From: Mariprofundaceae bacterium
GTDB lineage: Bacteria; Pseudomonadota; Zetaproteobacteria; Mariprofundales; J009
Length of the DNA stretch: 8,327 nt
Assembly (NCBI GenBank): GCA_015489095.1
Contig: WFMN01000209.1
Location: 1-8,327 of the forward strand
Direction of reading: 5' to 3'
Below, one piece after another: positions 1 through 7,010 of this stretch (positions are counted from its first letter, which is position 1; every line of letters begins with the position of its first letter). The notes below the pieces were generated by a model. That model saw only the letters and a list, made by a program, of their open reading frames with translations, was not told the DNA's origin and ran no database searches. The position numbers and the translations under genes were made by a program.

Positions 1-2657
1 GCCAGCATCACCAGAATCGGGTAGCCGAGGCTGTTAAACTGGATCGCCAGAATGACGAAAATCCCCAACAGCGCGAATAGAAAGCTGAACACCAGCCCGC
101 GCACACTCTCCTCGCTGCGCTCCTGCTCGCCACCGAAATGGGCGTGCACCGCCTTGTCCGCCCCGATCCACCTCGCCTTGTCGGCCTTCACCAGCGCGTT
201 GAGCGCCTTGGAGGTGATCACCTTGGGATCCACCTCCGCCGAGACATTGACGATGCGACGGCCATCTTTATGACGGATGCTGGTCGCCCCCGCCCGCTTC
301 TCCAGATGGGCGATCCTGCCCAGTGGCACCAACCCGCCGCGGGCGTTGGGAATCTCCAGCCGCCTCAGGGTATCCATATCCCGTTGCAGCCGCATCGGAT
401 AGCGAATGGTCACATCGCTCTCCTCGCGCGAACGGCGGATGGTGGAGACGCGCAGCCCGTCAAACGCCGCCTTCACATGCAGCGACACCGTGGCCAGATC
501 GACCCCAGCATAGGCCGCCTTGGCACGATCAAGCACCACATGCAGTTCGGGGTCGCCCCCCTCCAGATCGCTTTCGATCGCCTCGGCGCCGGGGGTATCG
601 CGCAGCAGCGCCATCAACCGCCGCGCCACCCGCGCCCGCGCCGCCGCGTCGCCGCCAGAGAGCACCACCTGCAACGCCCTTCCCACCGGCGGCCCCGGCT
701 TCATCATCGCGAAGCTGATCTTGGCCTCGGGAAAGAGCGGCGGCACCTCGCGCTGCACCCGCGCCATCACGGTATAGGCCGACACCTTACGCTCGGTAAA
801 TGGGGTTAAGATTGCCCGCACAAAACCGAAACGGTCGCCGACCTGCTTCATCGTCTCACGCTGATCGGCGCTGTTTTCCCCCGCGATCAGGGTAGTGGTC
901 TCCAACAGTGAAGGATCGATGCGCTTGCGCACCTCGGCATCGATGCGCAACAACAACCGGTAATTTTCCTCCAGCGTAGTACCGACCGGCGCGTTCACCC
1001 GCAGGTAAAACTGGCTCTCCGCCCCCGAAGGGAAAAGCTGAAACTTCATGTGCGAGGCCAGCAGCAGCGCCCCGGCCAACCCCGCCAGCGTCAGCAAGAG
1101 CGTGACATAGCGCCAGCGCACCGCCAGCGCCAGCAACCGCCCATACAGCTCCACCAACCAGATAAAGATCCGCCGCTCTTTCGGATGTTTGGCGGCGTTG
1201 ACCACATCGCGGATATGGTTGGGGAGAATCAAGATCGCCTCCAACCACGAAAAGGTGAGCAGCACCACCACGACCACCGGAATCGAGTAGATAAACTTGC
1301 CGATAATCCCATCCATGTGCATCAGCGGCAGAAAGGCGACAATGGTGGTCAGCACCGTGGCCGTTACCGGCCCCAGCAGTTCATAGGTTCCGGCAATCGC
1401 CGCTTTTTCCGGCGCCATCCCCTGCTCCATGTGCCAGGTCACATTCTCGCCGATGATGATGGCATCATCCACCATCAGTCCCAGCACCATGATAAAACCG
1501 AACATGGTCAACAGGTTCAGCGTCACCCCGCTGAAATAGAGCGCCATCAACCCAGAGAAGAAGATGATCGGCAGCCCCCACGCGGTGGTCAGCGCCACCC
1601 CCGGCCGCAGAAAGAGCGACAGCACCAGCAGTACCAGCGCCAGACCGATGGCGCCATTGCTGGTCAGCACTCCCAACCGCAGCCGGGTGATGAGCGAGAA
1701 GTCGTTGTAGGTGCGCACCTGCACGCCGTAGCGCGCCGGCACCGTCGCCAGATACCCCTTCACCCGATCGACCAGCGAGATGATGTCGGCATCGCCTTTT
1801 TTGAGCACAATCATGTTGATCGCCGGTTTTCCCATGGCGGCGATCATGCGGCTCGGCCGCACCAGTTCCGTCGAGATGGTCGCCACATCGCCCAGCTTGA
1901 GCACATCGCCGCGATCGTTGGCGCGCAGCACCAGGTTCGCGGCATCCTCCGCCCCTGTCAATTGGCCGGTGATACGCAGCACCCGCTGCCCTTGTGGCAG
2001 TTGCAGGTGACCGCCGGGCGCGTTGATGTTCCACCCCTTGATCACCCGCCGCACATCGTTGATCGACACCCGGTTGCGCGCCATCGCATCGGGATCGAGC
2101 ACGATGCGGATCTCCTCCTTGCGCCCCCCCTGCAACAGCACCCGCGACACCCCTTTGAGGTTCAGCAGGTCATCGCGCACATCGTCCGCCACCCGCTTGA
2201 GCTTTAGCTCGCTCATCTCGGCAAACAGCGTGACCGACAGCACCGGCGCCTGCTCTGACTTCACCTCGGTGATCGTAGGATCCGCCGGCAAATCGAGCGG
2301 CAGCTGGGCGCGGTTGATCGCCTGCTGGATATCGGCCACCAACCGCGAGCGGTCGGCAAAGGAGGGATCGACCTTGACCGTGATCTGCATCAGCCCCGGA
2401 TAGGCGGTAGAGTGGATCTCGTCGATGCCGTCGATCCCCTTCAGCTCCTGCTCGATGGGATCGACCATCTGCCGCTCCACCTCGCTCGGCGCCGCACCCG
2501 GCCACCCCGCCGCCACCACAATCACATCGAAGTTGACGCTGGGGAACGCCTCACGCTGGATGGTCAACGCGGCGTAGATGCCTCCGACCAACAACATGAT
2601 CGATAGCAGGTTGACCAGCAACCCGCGCCGCACAAAAAACGCGATGATGGATTCCAC
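1..2657 (-). CDS. RND-family efflux transporter permease (AcrB-like), C-terminus beyond the left edge
   Basis: This is an inner-membrane proton-driven pump of the resistance-nodulation-division superfamily, working as a trimer that passes substrates toward an outer-membrane channel. Reading the minus strand from a GTG at 2657-2655 gives 885 uninterrupted codons; family members are about 1,030-1,050 residues, so roughly 150 are missing. The N-terminus (FFVRRGLLVNLLSIMLL, about residues 7-23) is the usual first membrane helix, followed by the porter-domain signature around AAGWPGAAPSEVE (49-61). Helices cluster at about 330-480, with the proton-relay pair D397-D398 inside GLMVDDAII, equivalent to AcrB Asp407/Asp408. 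Helix 7 is near 516-534, a second porter domain follows, and helix 8 starts near 855. The TM10 lysine of the relay would lie outside the window. The start follows the TolC-like stop by 5 nt with no clear ribosome site, suggesting coupling. No frameshift was seen. Substrate cannot be inferred; a drug or other small-molecule exporter is likeliest, and heavy-metal type is less likely. Confidence 0.95.
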   Translation of the reverse strand, partial: MESIIAFFVRRGLLVNLLSIMLLVGGIYAALTIQREAFPSVNFDVIVVAAGWPGAAPSEVERQMVDPIEQELKGIDGIDEIHSTAYPGLMQITVKVDPSFADRSRLVADIQQAINRAQLPLDLPADPTITEVKSEQAPVLSVTLFAEMSELKLKRVADDVRDDLLNLKGVSRVLLQGGRKEEIRIVLDPDAMARNRVSINDVRRVIKGWNINAPGGHLQLPQGQRVLRITGQLTGAEDAANLVLRANDRGDVLKLGDVATISTELVRPSRMIAAMGKPAINMIVLKKGDADIISLVDRVKGYLATVPARYGVQVRTYNDFSLITRLRLGVLTSNGAIGLALVLLVLSLFLRPGVALTTAWGLPIIFFSGLMALYFSGVTLNLLTMFGFIMVLGLMVDDAIIIGENVTWHMEQGMAPEKAAIAGTYELLGPVTATVLTTIVAFLPLMHMDGIIGKFIYSIPVVVVVLLTFSWLEAILILPNHIRDVVNAAKHPKERRIFIWLVELYGRLLALAVRWRYVTLLLTLAGLAGALLLASHMKFQLFPSGAESQFYLRVNAPVGTTLEENYRLLLRIDAEVRKRIDPSLLETTTLIAGENSADQRETMKQVGDRFGFVRAILTPFTERKVSAYTVMARVQREVPPLFPEAKISFAMMKPGPPVGRALQVVLSGGDAAARARVARRLMALLRDTPGAEAIESDLEGGDPELHVVLDRAKAAYAGVDLATVSLHVKAAFDGLRVSTIRRSREESDVTIRYPMRLQRDMDTLRRLEIPNARGGLVPLGRIAHLEKRAGATSIRHKDGRRIVNVSAEVDPKVITSKALNALVKADKARWIGADKAVHAHFGGEQERSEESVRGLVFSFLFALLGIFVILAIQFNSLGYPILVML

Positions 2658-2662
2658 TGTAA

Positions 2663-4105
2663 TTACTGCATCGCCGCCATCAACGGCCAGTCGCCACGCG
2701 CCAGTTGCAACTGCCGCTCCGACAGCGCCAGCGACTCCCGCTGCAGCGCCTGCTGCAACTCCGCCCGCCTGAGATCACCTTCAAACTGAATCAGGGTGGC
2801 GGTATCGCTGCGCCCCTCGCGGTAGCGCGCCATCTCGGCGTTGAACTTCTTGCGCTCCGCCCGCACCCGCGCCGCCGACGCTTGCAACAGCCGCCGACCA
2901 GTCGCCACCGCCACCCGCGTGCGCGCCAGCGTATCGCCGATGGCGCGTTCCGTTTGCGCCTGTTGGGCGATCACCTGCTCGCGCGCCACCTCCGCCTGCC
3001 GGATCGCCGCCGACGCCGCATGGCCACCGATATCGTCCGACAGTTCAAGCGAAAGCTGGGCAAAACGGTGGCTGAGCGACAACCCGGAGCGAAACGCCCG
3101 TTTGAACAACCCCTCCTGCGCCCGGGTACCCACCTGCCCCACCAAGTCGAGCTGCGCCTGATCGTCGGCCAATGCCCGCTGTAACGCGGCATCCGCCGCC
3201 GCCAGCCGCGCCTTGAGCAGCTTGAACTCCGGCCGGTGGCGACGCGCCACCCGTCGCAACTGCGCCAGCGGAGGAAGCGCGACACGCCCCATCGCGCCCA
3301 CCTCCAGCCGTTTCGGCAGTCGATCAACCACCAACAGCCGCCTAAGCACCACCGCACTGGCCGCCAACGCCGCCTCCGCCTGCACCACCTCGGTCTGACG
3401 GGTGGCGAGCAGCGCCTCGCTCTGCAGACGATCCGCCTTTTCGATCAGGCCGAACGCCTCCCGTTGTTGCTGATAGCGCAGCAGTTGCCGCGCCCTGTCA
3501 CGCGCATCCTTGGCCAGCTTGAGGTTAATGCGATTGATCCGATGCTGGAAAAAGGCGGCCAGCACCTGCCCCGCTAACTGGTAGCGCACCACCGCCACCT
3601 GCCAGCGATCCGCCTCGGTGGTCGCCTCCGCCGCCGCCAGCTTGCCGTGGTAATCGGGGTTGCCGCGCCCTTTGAGCAGCGGCATGCGCCACGAAAAATC
3701 GATCTGACTCTGATAAAGGGGGTTGAGTGAGGGTTGAAACGCCAGCGGCATGGTGGCCGGATAGGCCTGATTGACGCGCGCCATGGTGAAACTGCCGCTT
3801 ACGGTATCGCCGTTCTCCAGCGGCTGGGTGAGCTGATAGCCGAACTGGATGTTGGTGGTACCCAAGGCGGCGAAGGGGCTGACGGTACGAATCCGGCTAT
3901 CCGAGGCCGATGCCGTCACCCCTAGCCTGCCATCCAGCATCCCCTGCACGCCGGTGCGCCGTGCCTGATCGAGCAGCGGGGCAAGCTCGGCCAGCCGCAG
4001 ATCGGGGTGGCGCTCCACCGCCTGTCGCACCGCCGCTTCCAAGCTCATCGCCGCCGCCGAAATCGGCAACAGCAGCCCCAGAACCAACAGCACACGCATC
4101 ATCAT
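2663..4105 (-). CDS. TolC-family outer-membrane efflux protein
   Basis: The 480-residue product looks like an outer-membrane factor: a trimeric beta-barrel with a long periplasmic alpha-helical tunnel that serves as exit duct for RND or type I exporters. Residues 1-20 form a signal peptide (MMMR, a hydrophobic stretch, then ISAAA) with cleavage probably near residue 19-20. No lipobox cysteine follows, so it is not an obvious lipoprotein of the NodT type. The mature part begins SLEAAVRQAVERHPDLR, the usual start of this family. There are two similar halves: strand-like segments near 60-145 and 318-355, each followed by long helical stretches rich in Ala, Gln, Arg and Glu (about 150-250 and 365-470). 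The family hallmark appears near 428-450 as YREGRSDTATLIQFEGDLRRAEL. It starts 19 nt after the ispF stop and ends 5 nt before the RND pump, which makes the two likely partners. Three consecutive ATG codons at 4105-4097 leave the exact start open; no strong ribosome site favours one. Confidence 0.93.
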   Translation of the reverse strand: MMMRVLLVLGLLLPISAAAMSLEAAVRQAVERHPDLRLAELAPLLDQARRTGVQGMLDGRLGVTASASDSRIRTVSPFAALGTTNIQFGYQLTQPLENGDTVSGSFTMARVNQAYPATMPLAFQPSLNPLYQSQIDFSWRMPLLKGRGNPDYHGKLAAAEATTEADRWQVAVVRYQLAGQVLAAFFQHRINRINLKLAKDARDRARQLLRYQQQREAFGLIEKADRLQSEALLATRQTEVVQAEAALAASAVVLRRLLVVDRLPKRLEVGAMGRVALPPLAQLRRVARRHRPEFKLLKARLAAADAALQRALADDQAQLDLVGQVGTRAQEGLFKRAFRSGLSLSHRFAQLSLELSDDIGGHAASAAIRQAEVAREQVIAQQAQTERAIGDTLARTRVAVATGRRLLQASAARVRAERKKFNAEMARYREGRSDTATLIQFEGDLRRAELQQALQRESLALSERQLQLARGDWPLMAAMQ

Positions 4106-4124
4106 GATGCCAACACTACCCGCT

Positions 4125-4607
4125 TCAGCGGCTAATCAACACCACCGCCTGCGCCGCGATCCCCTCACCACGCCCGCAAAAGCCCAGCTTCTCCGTGGTG
4201 GTCGCCTTGATGTTGATCTGCGCCTGCGCCACCGCCAGCACCTCGGCCAGCCGCGCCCGCATGGCGTCGATGTAGGGCGCCAACTTCGGCCGCTGGGCAA
4301 CCACGGTGGCATCGACATTGCCCAGCCGCCAGCCCGCCTCCGCCAGTAGCCGCACCACCTGTGCCAATAGCTTGGTGCTATCCACCCCGGCATAGGCGGC
4401 ATCCGAATCGGGAAAGTGGTGGCCGATATCCCCCATCCCAGCCGCGCCCAACAGCGCATCGCAGATGGCGTGAATCAGCACATCGGCGTCGGAATGGCCA
4501 GCCAACCCAAGGTGATACGGCACCTCCACCCCGCCCAGCACCAGCCTGCGCCCCTCGACAAAGGGGTGAACATCGAACCCCTGCCCGACACGAAGGGCGA
4601 GGCTCAC
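4125..4607 (-). CDS. ispF: 2-C-methyl-D-erythritol 2,4-cyclodiphosphate synthase
   Basis: IspF makes 2-C-methyl-D-erythritol 2,4-cyclodiphosphate from 4-diphosphocytidyl-methylerythritol 2-phosphate, releasing CMP, in the MEP pathway to IPP and DMAPP. It acts as a cytoplasmic trimer. The 160-residue length is normal. Metal ligands are visible as D12 and H14 in GQGFDVHPF and H46 in the AGHSDADVLIHAICDALLGA block, with H38 and D40 also conserved. GDIGHHFPDSD (59-69) is the conserved loop and KATTTEKLGFCGRGEGI (134-150) the C-terminal signature. The start is GTG, overlapping the stop of the upstream cyclase as GTGA, with a GGAGG four bases before it. There is no ispD in the window and no IspDF fusion: the N-terminus begins directly at the IspF fold. 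As an essential gene embedded in an otherwise accessory-looking run, it probably depends on transcription from upstream. The identification is very secure. Confidence 0.98.
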   Translation of the reverse strand: MSLALRVGQGFDVHPFVEGRRLVLGGVEVPYHLGLAGHSDADVLIHAICDALLGAAGMGDIGHHFPDSDAAYAGVDSTKLLAQVVRLLAEAGWRLGNVDATVVAQRPKLAPYIDAMRARLAEVLAVAQAQINIKATTTEKLGFCGRGEGIAAQAVVLISR

Positions 4608-6490
4608 TCCGCCTCCATCCCCGGCCGAAAGCGCACCACGCGATTCTTACCGCCGTTTTTGGCCTCGTACATCGCAGTATCCGCCTGTTTGAGCAGCGTG
4701 ACCGACTCCAGCTCCTCGCCACCGGTAAAAAGCGATACCCCGATACTGGCGCCGATGTGGCAGGTGATCGCATCCAGCGTGAACGGCCGTTGCATCGTTG
4801 CCAACACCTTCTCCGCGATCGCCAGCACATCCCGCTCGGTGTTGCTCTCCACCACCATCACAAACTCATCGCCGCCGACCCGCGCCACCGTGTCGCTGTC
4901 ACGCCCGCAGCCGCGCAATCGCACCGCGATCTGCTGCAGTAACGCATCACCGGCGTCGTGGCCGTGGGTGTCGTTCACCGGCTTGAAGCCGTCGATATCG
5001 ACAAACAGCACCCCGACGACAAAGCCGTTACGCCGGGCACGGCTCAGGCTGTGATCGAGCCGGTCGTAGAGCAGCACCCGGTTGGGCAGGCCGGTCAGGG
5101 CGTCGTGGCTGGCATTGTGGCGCAGCTGATCCTCCATCTTTTTCTGATCGGTGATATCGAGAAAGGTACTGACATAGTAGCTCACCTCGCCATCGTCATC
5201 CCGCATGGTGTTGATGATCAGCCATTCGGGGTAGATCTCGCCATTCTTGCGCCGGTTCCAGATCTCGCCCGACCAACGCCCCTCCTCGCGGATGCTGCGC
5301 CACATCTCGGCATAAAACTCTTTTGATTGCTTGCCGGATTTCAAGATATTGGGGTTCCGCCCCAGCGCCTCCTCGGCGCTGTAGCCGGTGATCGCGGTAA
5401 AGGCGGGGTTGATCAGGCGGATGTTGGCATCGTGATCGGCCACCATGATGGCGCTGGGCACGGTATCCATCACCGTTGCCGCCAGCCGGATCTCGCGCTC
5501 CGACTCCTTCTGCTGCGACAGATCATGCAGCACATGCACCAGCTCCGCCCGCTCCAGCCAGCTTCCCCACGGCATTCTGGCGCTGAGCACCGACACCGGC
5601 ACCGGTGCACCGTCGCCATTTTCCAGCACCGTTTCGCCGTGACTGCGCGCCTGTGCGAAATCGAGATCGCCATGCCCCGCCGCCTGCAGCGCGGCGATCG
5701 GCGTACCGATCAGGGGGCGCCCGCGCAACCCACGGTGCGCCTGCCGATTGGCCATGCGGATAACGCCATCGCCGTCGGTAACAAACAGCATCCCGCCCAG
5801 GGCGCGGATGATCGCCTCCATGTAGCGGTGCATCAGCACGATCAGGAGCGCCACCAGCACCAGCCCCATCAGCAGCAACCCCAGCAGATTGCGGTCGGTG
5901 CGCCACATCGCCGCTTGGGCGGCGGCGGTGGAGGTGGTCACCAGCAGCACACCGCGTACCGGGTTGTGCTCGTAGCCGTGGCACCGCAGGCAGGCCTGCT
6001 CCACCTTGATCGGCTCCAGGATGGTCAAGCGATTGGCGGCATCGTCACGCAACACCACCTGCGTACCACCCGCCGCCCGCTTCAGGTCGGAGGCGGCAAC
6101 TCCCTGCACCCGCTTGGCCGGCAGGGGCGCACGCGAAAAGAGCTCGGAACCGAGAAAGCGGTTGACCTGATGCATGGTCTCCAGATCGCGAAACGCCACC
6201 ACGCCGCTCCGGCGCAGCACCTCCACCGACTGCAATTCAGGGTGGGCGCGCATGCGCGCCAGCCAATCGTGCACGCTCTCCGCCTCGCCGAGCAGCATCA
6301 GGGTTTTCAGGCTGGAGACCATGGTGTGCGCCACCGCCTCCGCCTGGGCGTGCGCCTGCCGACCGATCATCTGCCGCTGCCAGGTGTGCATGGCGAAAAA
6401 GAGCGCCGCGAACAGGCACGACAGCAGCAGCAGAAGCAGCGCCATCATCCGCACGCCGAGGCGATTCCCGATATGGTGTTTGATCGTCAG
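4604..6490 (-). CDS. Membrane diguanylate cyclase with periplasmic CxxCH heme-sensor domain and two PAS domains
   Basis: The enzyme joins two GTP into cyclic di-GMP. Numbering from the CTG at 6490 (628 residues), helix 1 spans about 15-35. A periplasmic domain of about 165 residues follows, with C167-L-R-C170-H171, a c-type heme attachment motif inside the pattern LEPIKVEQACLRCHG typical of periplasmic heme-c sensors. Helix 2 spans about 202-221, then a degenerate PAS (about 224-328), a clear PAS (about 335-450, with NPAFTAITGYSAEEALGRNPNILKSG), and a GGDEF domain (about 457-621). The active site is intact: D498 in FVDIDGFK and GGDEF at 539-543. The inhibitory site R530xxD533 sits five residues ahead, so product inhibition is expected. 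There is no EAL domain. The stop overlaps the ispF GTG. The start is unsettled: ATGs at 6448 and 6445 would remove the basic stretch before helix 1; CTG at 6490 overlaps the ogt stop; a longer GTG frame begins at 6586 inside ogt. Heme binding is inferred from the motif. Confidence 0.94.
   Translation of the reverse strand: MTIKHHIGNRLGVRMMALLLLLLSCLFAALFFAMHTWQRQMIGRQAHAQAEAVAHTMVSSLKTLMLLGEAESVHDWLARMRAHPELQSVEVLRRSGVVAFRDLETMHQVNRFLGSELFSRAPLPAKRVQGVAASDLKRAAGGTQVVLRDDAANRLTILEPIKVEQACLRCHGYEHNPVRGVLLVTTSTAAAQAAMWRTDRNLLGLLLMGLVLVALLIVLMHRYMEAIIRALGGMLFVTDGDGVIRMANRQAHRGLRGRPLIGTPIAALQAAGHGDLDFAQARSHGETVLENGDGAPVPVSVLSARMPWGSWLERAELVHVLHDLSQQKESEREIRLAATVMDTVPSAIMVADHDANIRLINPAFTAITGYSAEEALGRNPNILKSGKQSKEFYAEMWRSIREEGRWSGEIWNRRKNGEIYPEWLIINTMRDDDGEVSYYVSTFLDITDQKKMEDQLRHNASHDALTGLPNRVLLYDRLDHSLSRARRNGFVVGVLFVDIDGFKPVNDTHGHDAGDALLQQIAVRLRGCGRDSDTVARVGGDEFVMVVESNTERDVLAIAEKVLATMQRPFTLDAITCHIGASIGVSLFTGGEELESVTLLKQADTAMYEAKNGGKNRVVRFRPGMEAE
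4612..4616 (-). promoter_or_regulatory. Ribosome binding site for ispF inside the cyclase gene
   Basis: GGAGG lies four bases before the GTG start of ispF, within the last codons of the diguanylate cyclase. It supports the GTG at 4607 as the ispF start and the GTGA overlap as a true coupled junction. The spacing is a little short. Confidence 0.55.
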
Positions 6491-6918
6491 CCCTCCAACC
6501 CTGCTTCGTGCAACAGCAAACGCTGCTTCCACGCCGCACCAAAGGCAAACCCGCCCAACCCCGTTGCCGCCACCACCCGGTGGCACGGCACCAACAGCGG
6601 CAGCGGGTTGGCGGCCAACGCCTGCCCGACCGCCCGCGGCGATGACCCGAGCCTGCGCGCTAGCGCGCCGTAGCTACAGGTCGTACCCCACGGGATCGCC
6701 CACAGCGCCGCGCGCAGCCGCTGCTGAAACGGCGTGGCGGGCGGTGCAAGCGGCGGCAGCGGCATCACCTCCCCCCGCAGATAGCCCGCCAACCAGTCGG
6801 CAACGCCGTCATCGCCCGGCGGCAGCGCATCCTCATCCCCCAGCACCACCCGACGGCAACAACGCCCATCCCAGTCGTAACCGATCACCCCAAGATACGA
6901 ATGAACCGCGTAGCGCAC
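6487..6918 (-). CDS. ogt: Methylated-DNA--protein-cysteine methyltransferase
   Basis: This suicide DNA-repair protein moves an alkyl group from O6-alkylguanine (and O4-alkylthymine) in DNA to its own cysteine. In the 143-residue product, the reactive residue is C112 in LLVPCHRVV. The supporting network is present: N104 (hinge Asn), H113 and E138 match human MGMT Asn137, His146 and Glu172. The recognition helix carries R95 in SSPRAVGQAL, which sits 17 residues before the cysteine, as does the Arg128 finger of human MGMT. Y83 matches the phosphate-rotating tyrosine. The GLGGFAFG loop after the active site closes the alkyl pocket. The N-terminal domain is short (about 60 residues) and weakly conserved, giving a protein somewhat shorter than E. 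coli Ogt, with no Ada-type regulatory domain. The start is GTG at 6918; an in-frame TAG immediately upstream excludes any earlier start. The gene follows the 92-bp intergenic element and its TGA overlaps the beginning of the diguanylate cyclase frame. Confidence 0.96.
   Translation of the reverse strand: MRYAVHSYLGVIGYDWDGRCCRRVVLGDEDALPPGDDGVADWLAGYLRGEVMPLPPLAPPATPFQQRLRAALWAIPWGTTCSYGALARRLGSSPRAVGQALAANPLPLLVPCHRVVAATGLGGFAFGAAWKQRLLLHEAGLEG
6491..6496 (-). promoter_or_regulatory. Shine-Dalgarno-like GGAGGG at the ogt/cyclase junction
   Basis: GGAGGG sits at the very end of ogt. It abuts the CTG at 6490 and lies six bases before an ATC at 6484-6482 in the cyclase frame. It is the best ribosome site near the beginning of the cyclase and argues that translation starts close to here rather than at the ATG codons about 40 bases downstream, although neither nearby codon is a standard start. 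Confidence 0.35.
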
Positions 6919-6939
6919 CTACCATGATCCCATCGCAAC

Positions 6940-6960
6940 AAGTCCGTCCATGGACTTTTT
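6940..6960 (+). other. 6-bp hairpin followed by a T run on the plus strand
   Basis: AAGTCC (6940-6945) pairs with GGACTT (6952-6957) around a 6-base loop and leads into five Ts (6956-6960) on the plus strand. Read on that strand it has the layout of a weak intrinsic terminator, but no plus-strand gene lies upstream to use it. On the coding (minus) strand the A run comes before the stem, so it is not a terminator for the perM-like gene. The loop and right arm also contain the perfect 10-bp palindrome GTCCATGGAC (6946-6955). Most likely one arm pair of the repeat element. Confidence 0.4.
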
Positions 6961-6984
6961 GCTTGATCTCCGTGGCCGCGATGC

Positions 6985-7002
6985 CGACTTTTGGCAAAGT
7001 CG
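6985..7002. other. 7-bp hairpin just after the perM-like stop
   Basis: CGACTTT and AAAGTCG form a perfect 7-bp stem with a 4-base loop, beginning 8 bases after the PerM-like stop codon on the minus strand. No T run follows on that strand, so intrinsic termination is not supported; it could protect a processed 3' end or simply be part of the repeat element. Confidence 0.4.
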
Positions 7003-7010
7003 TCCTACCA

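Noticed and set aside
138..809. Plus-strand open frame of 223 codons
   Set aside because: Antisense to the RND pump; composition dominated by Arg, His, Pro and Gln, with no family motif.
1465..2034. Minus-strand open frame of 189 codons inside the RND gene
   Set aside because: It is an alternative frame of the RND pump. The true frame runs unbroken through the region with the VDDA proton-relay motif.
1050..2207. Long plus-strand open frame of 385 codons
   Set aside because: It lies antisense to the RND pump, whose frame is continuous and has clear family motifs. Its product is rich in His, Gln, Arg and Pro, as expected from the reverse of GC-rich coding DNA.
4119..4132. Small hairpin CCGC-TGAA-GCGG holding the ispF stop codon in its loop
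   Set aside because: Only four base pairs and no T run; too weak to call a terminator or regulatory element.
4604..6490. Possible bifunctional cyclase/phosphodiesterase
   Set aside because: The protein ends soon after the GGDEF domain and has no EAL or HD-GYP domain.
5327..6673. Long plus-strand open frame of 448 codons
   Set aside because: Antisense to the diguanylate cyclase and ogt, with low-complexity His/Gln-rich composition and no recognisable domain.
6919..7010. Possible promoter for ogt in the intergenic stretch
   Set aside because: TTGCCA-like and GATCAT-like hexamers can be picked out on the minus strand, but none has both a fair -10 box and proper spacing, so no promoter is called.
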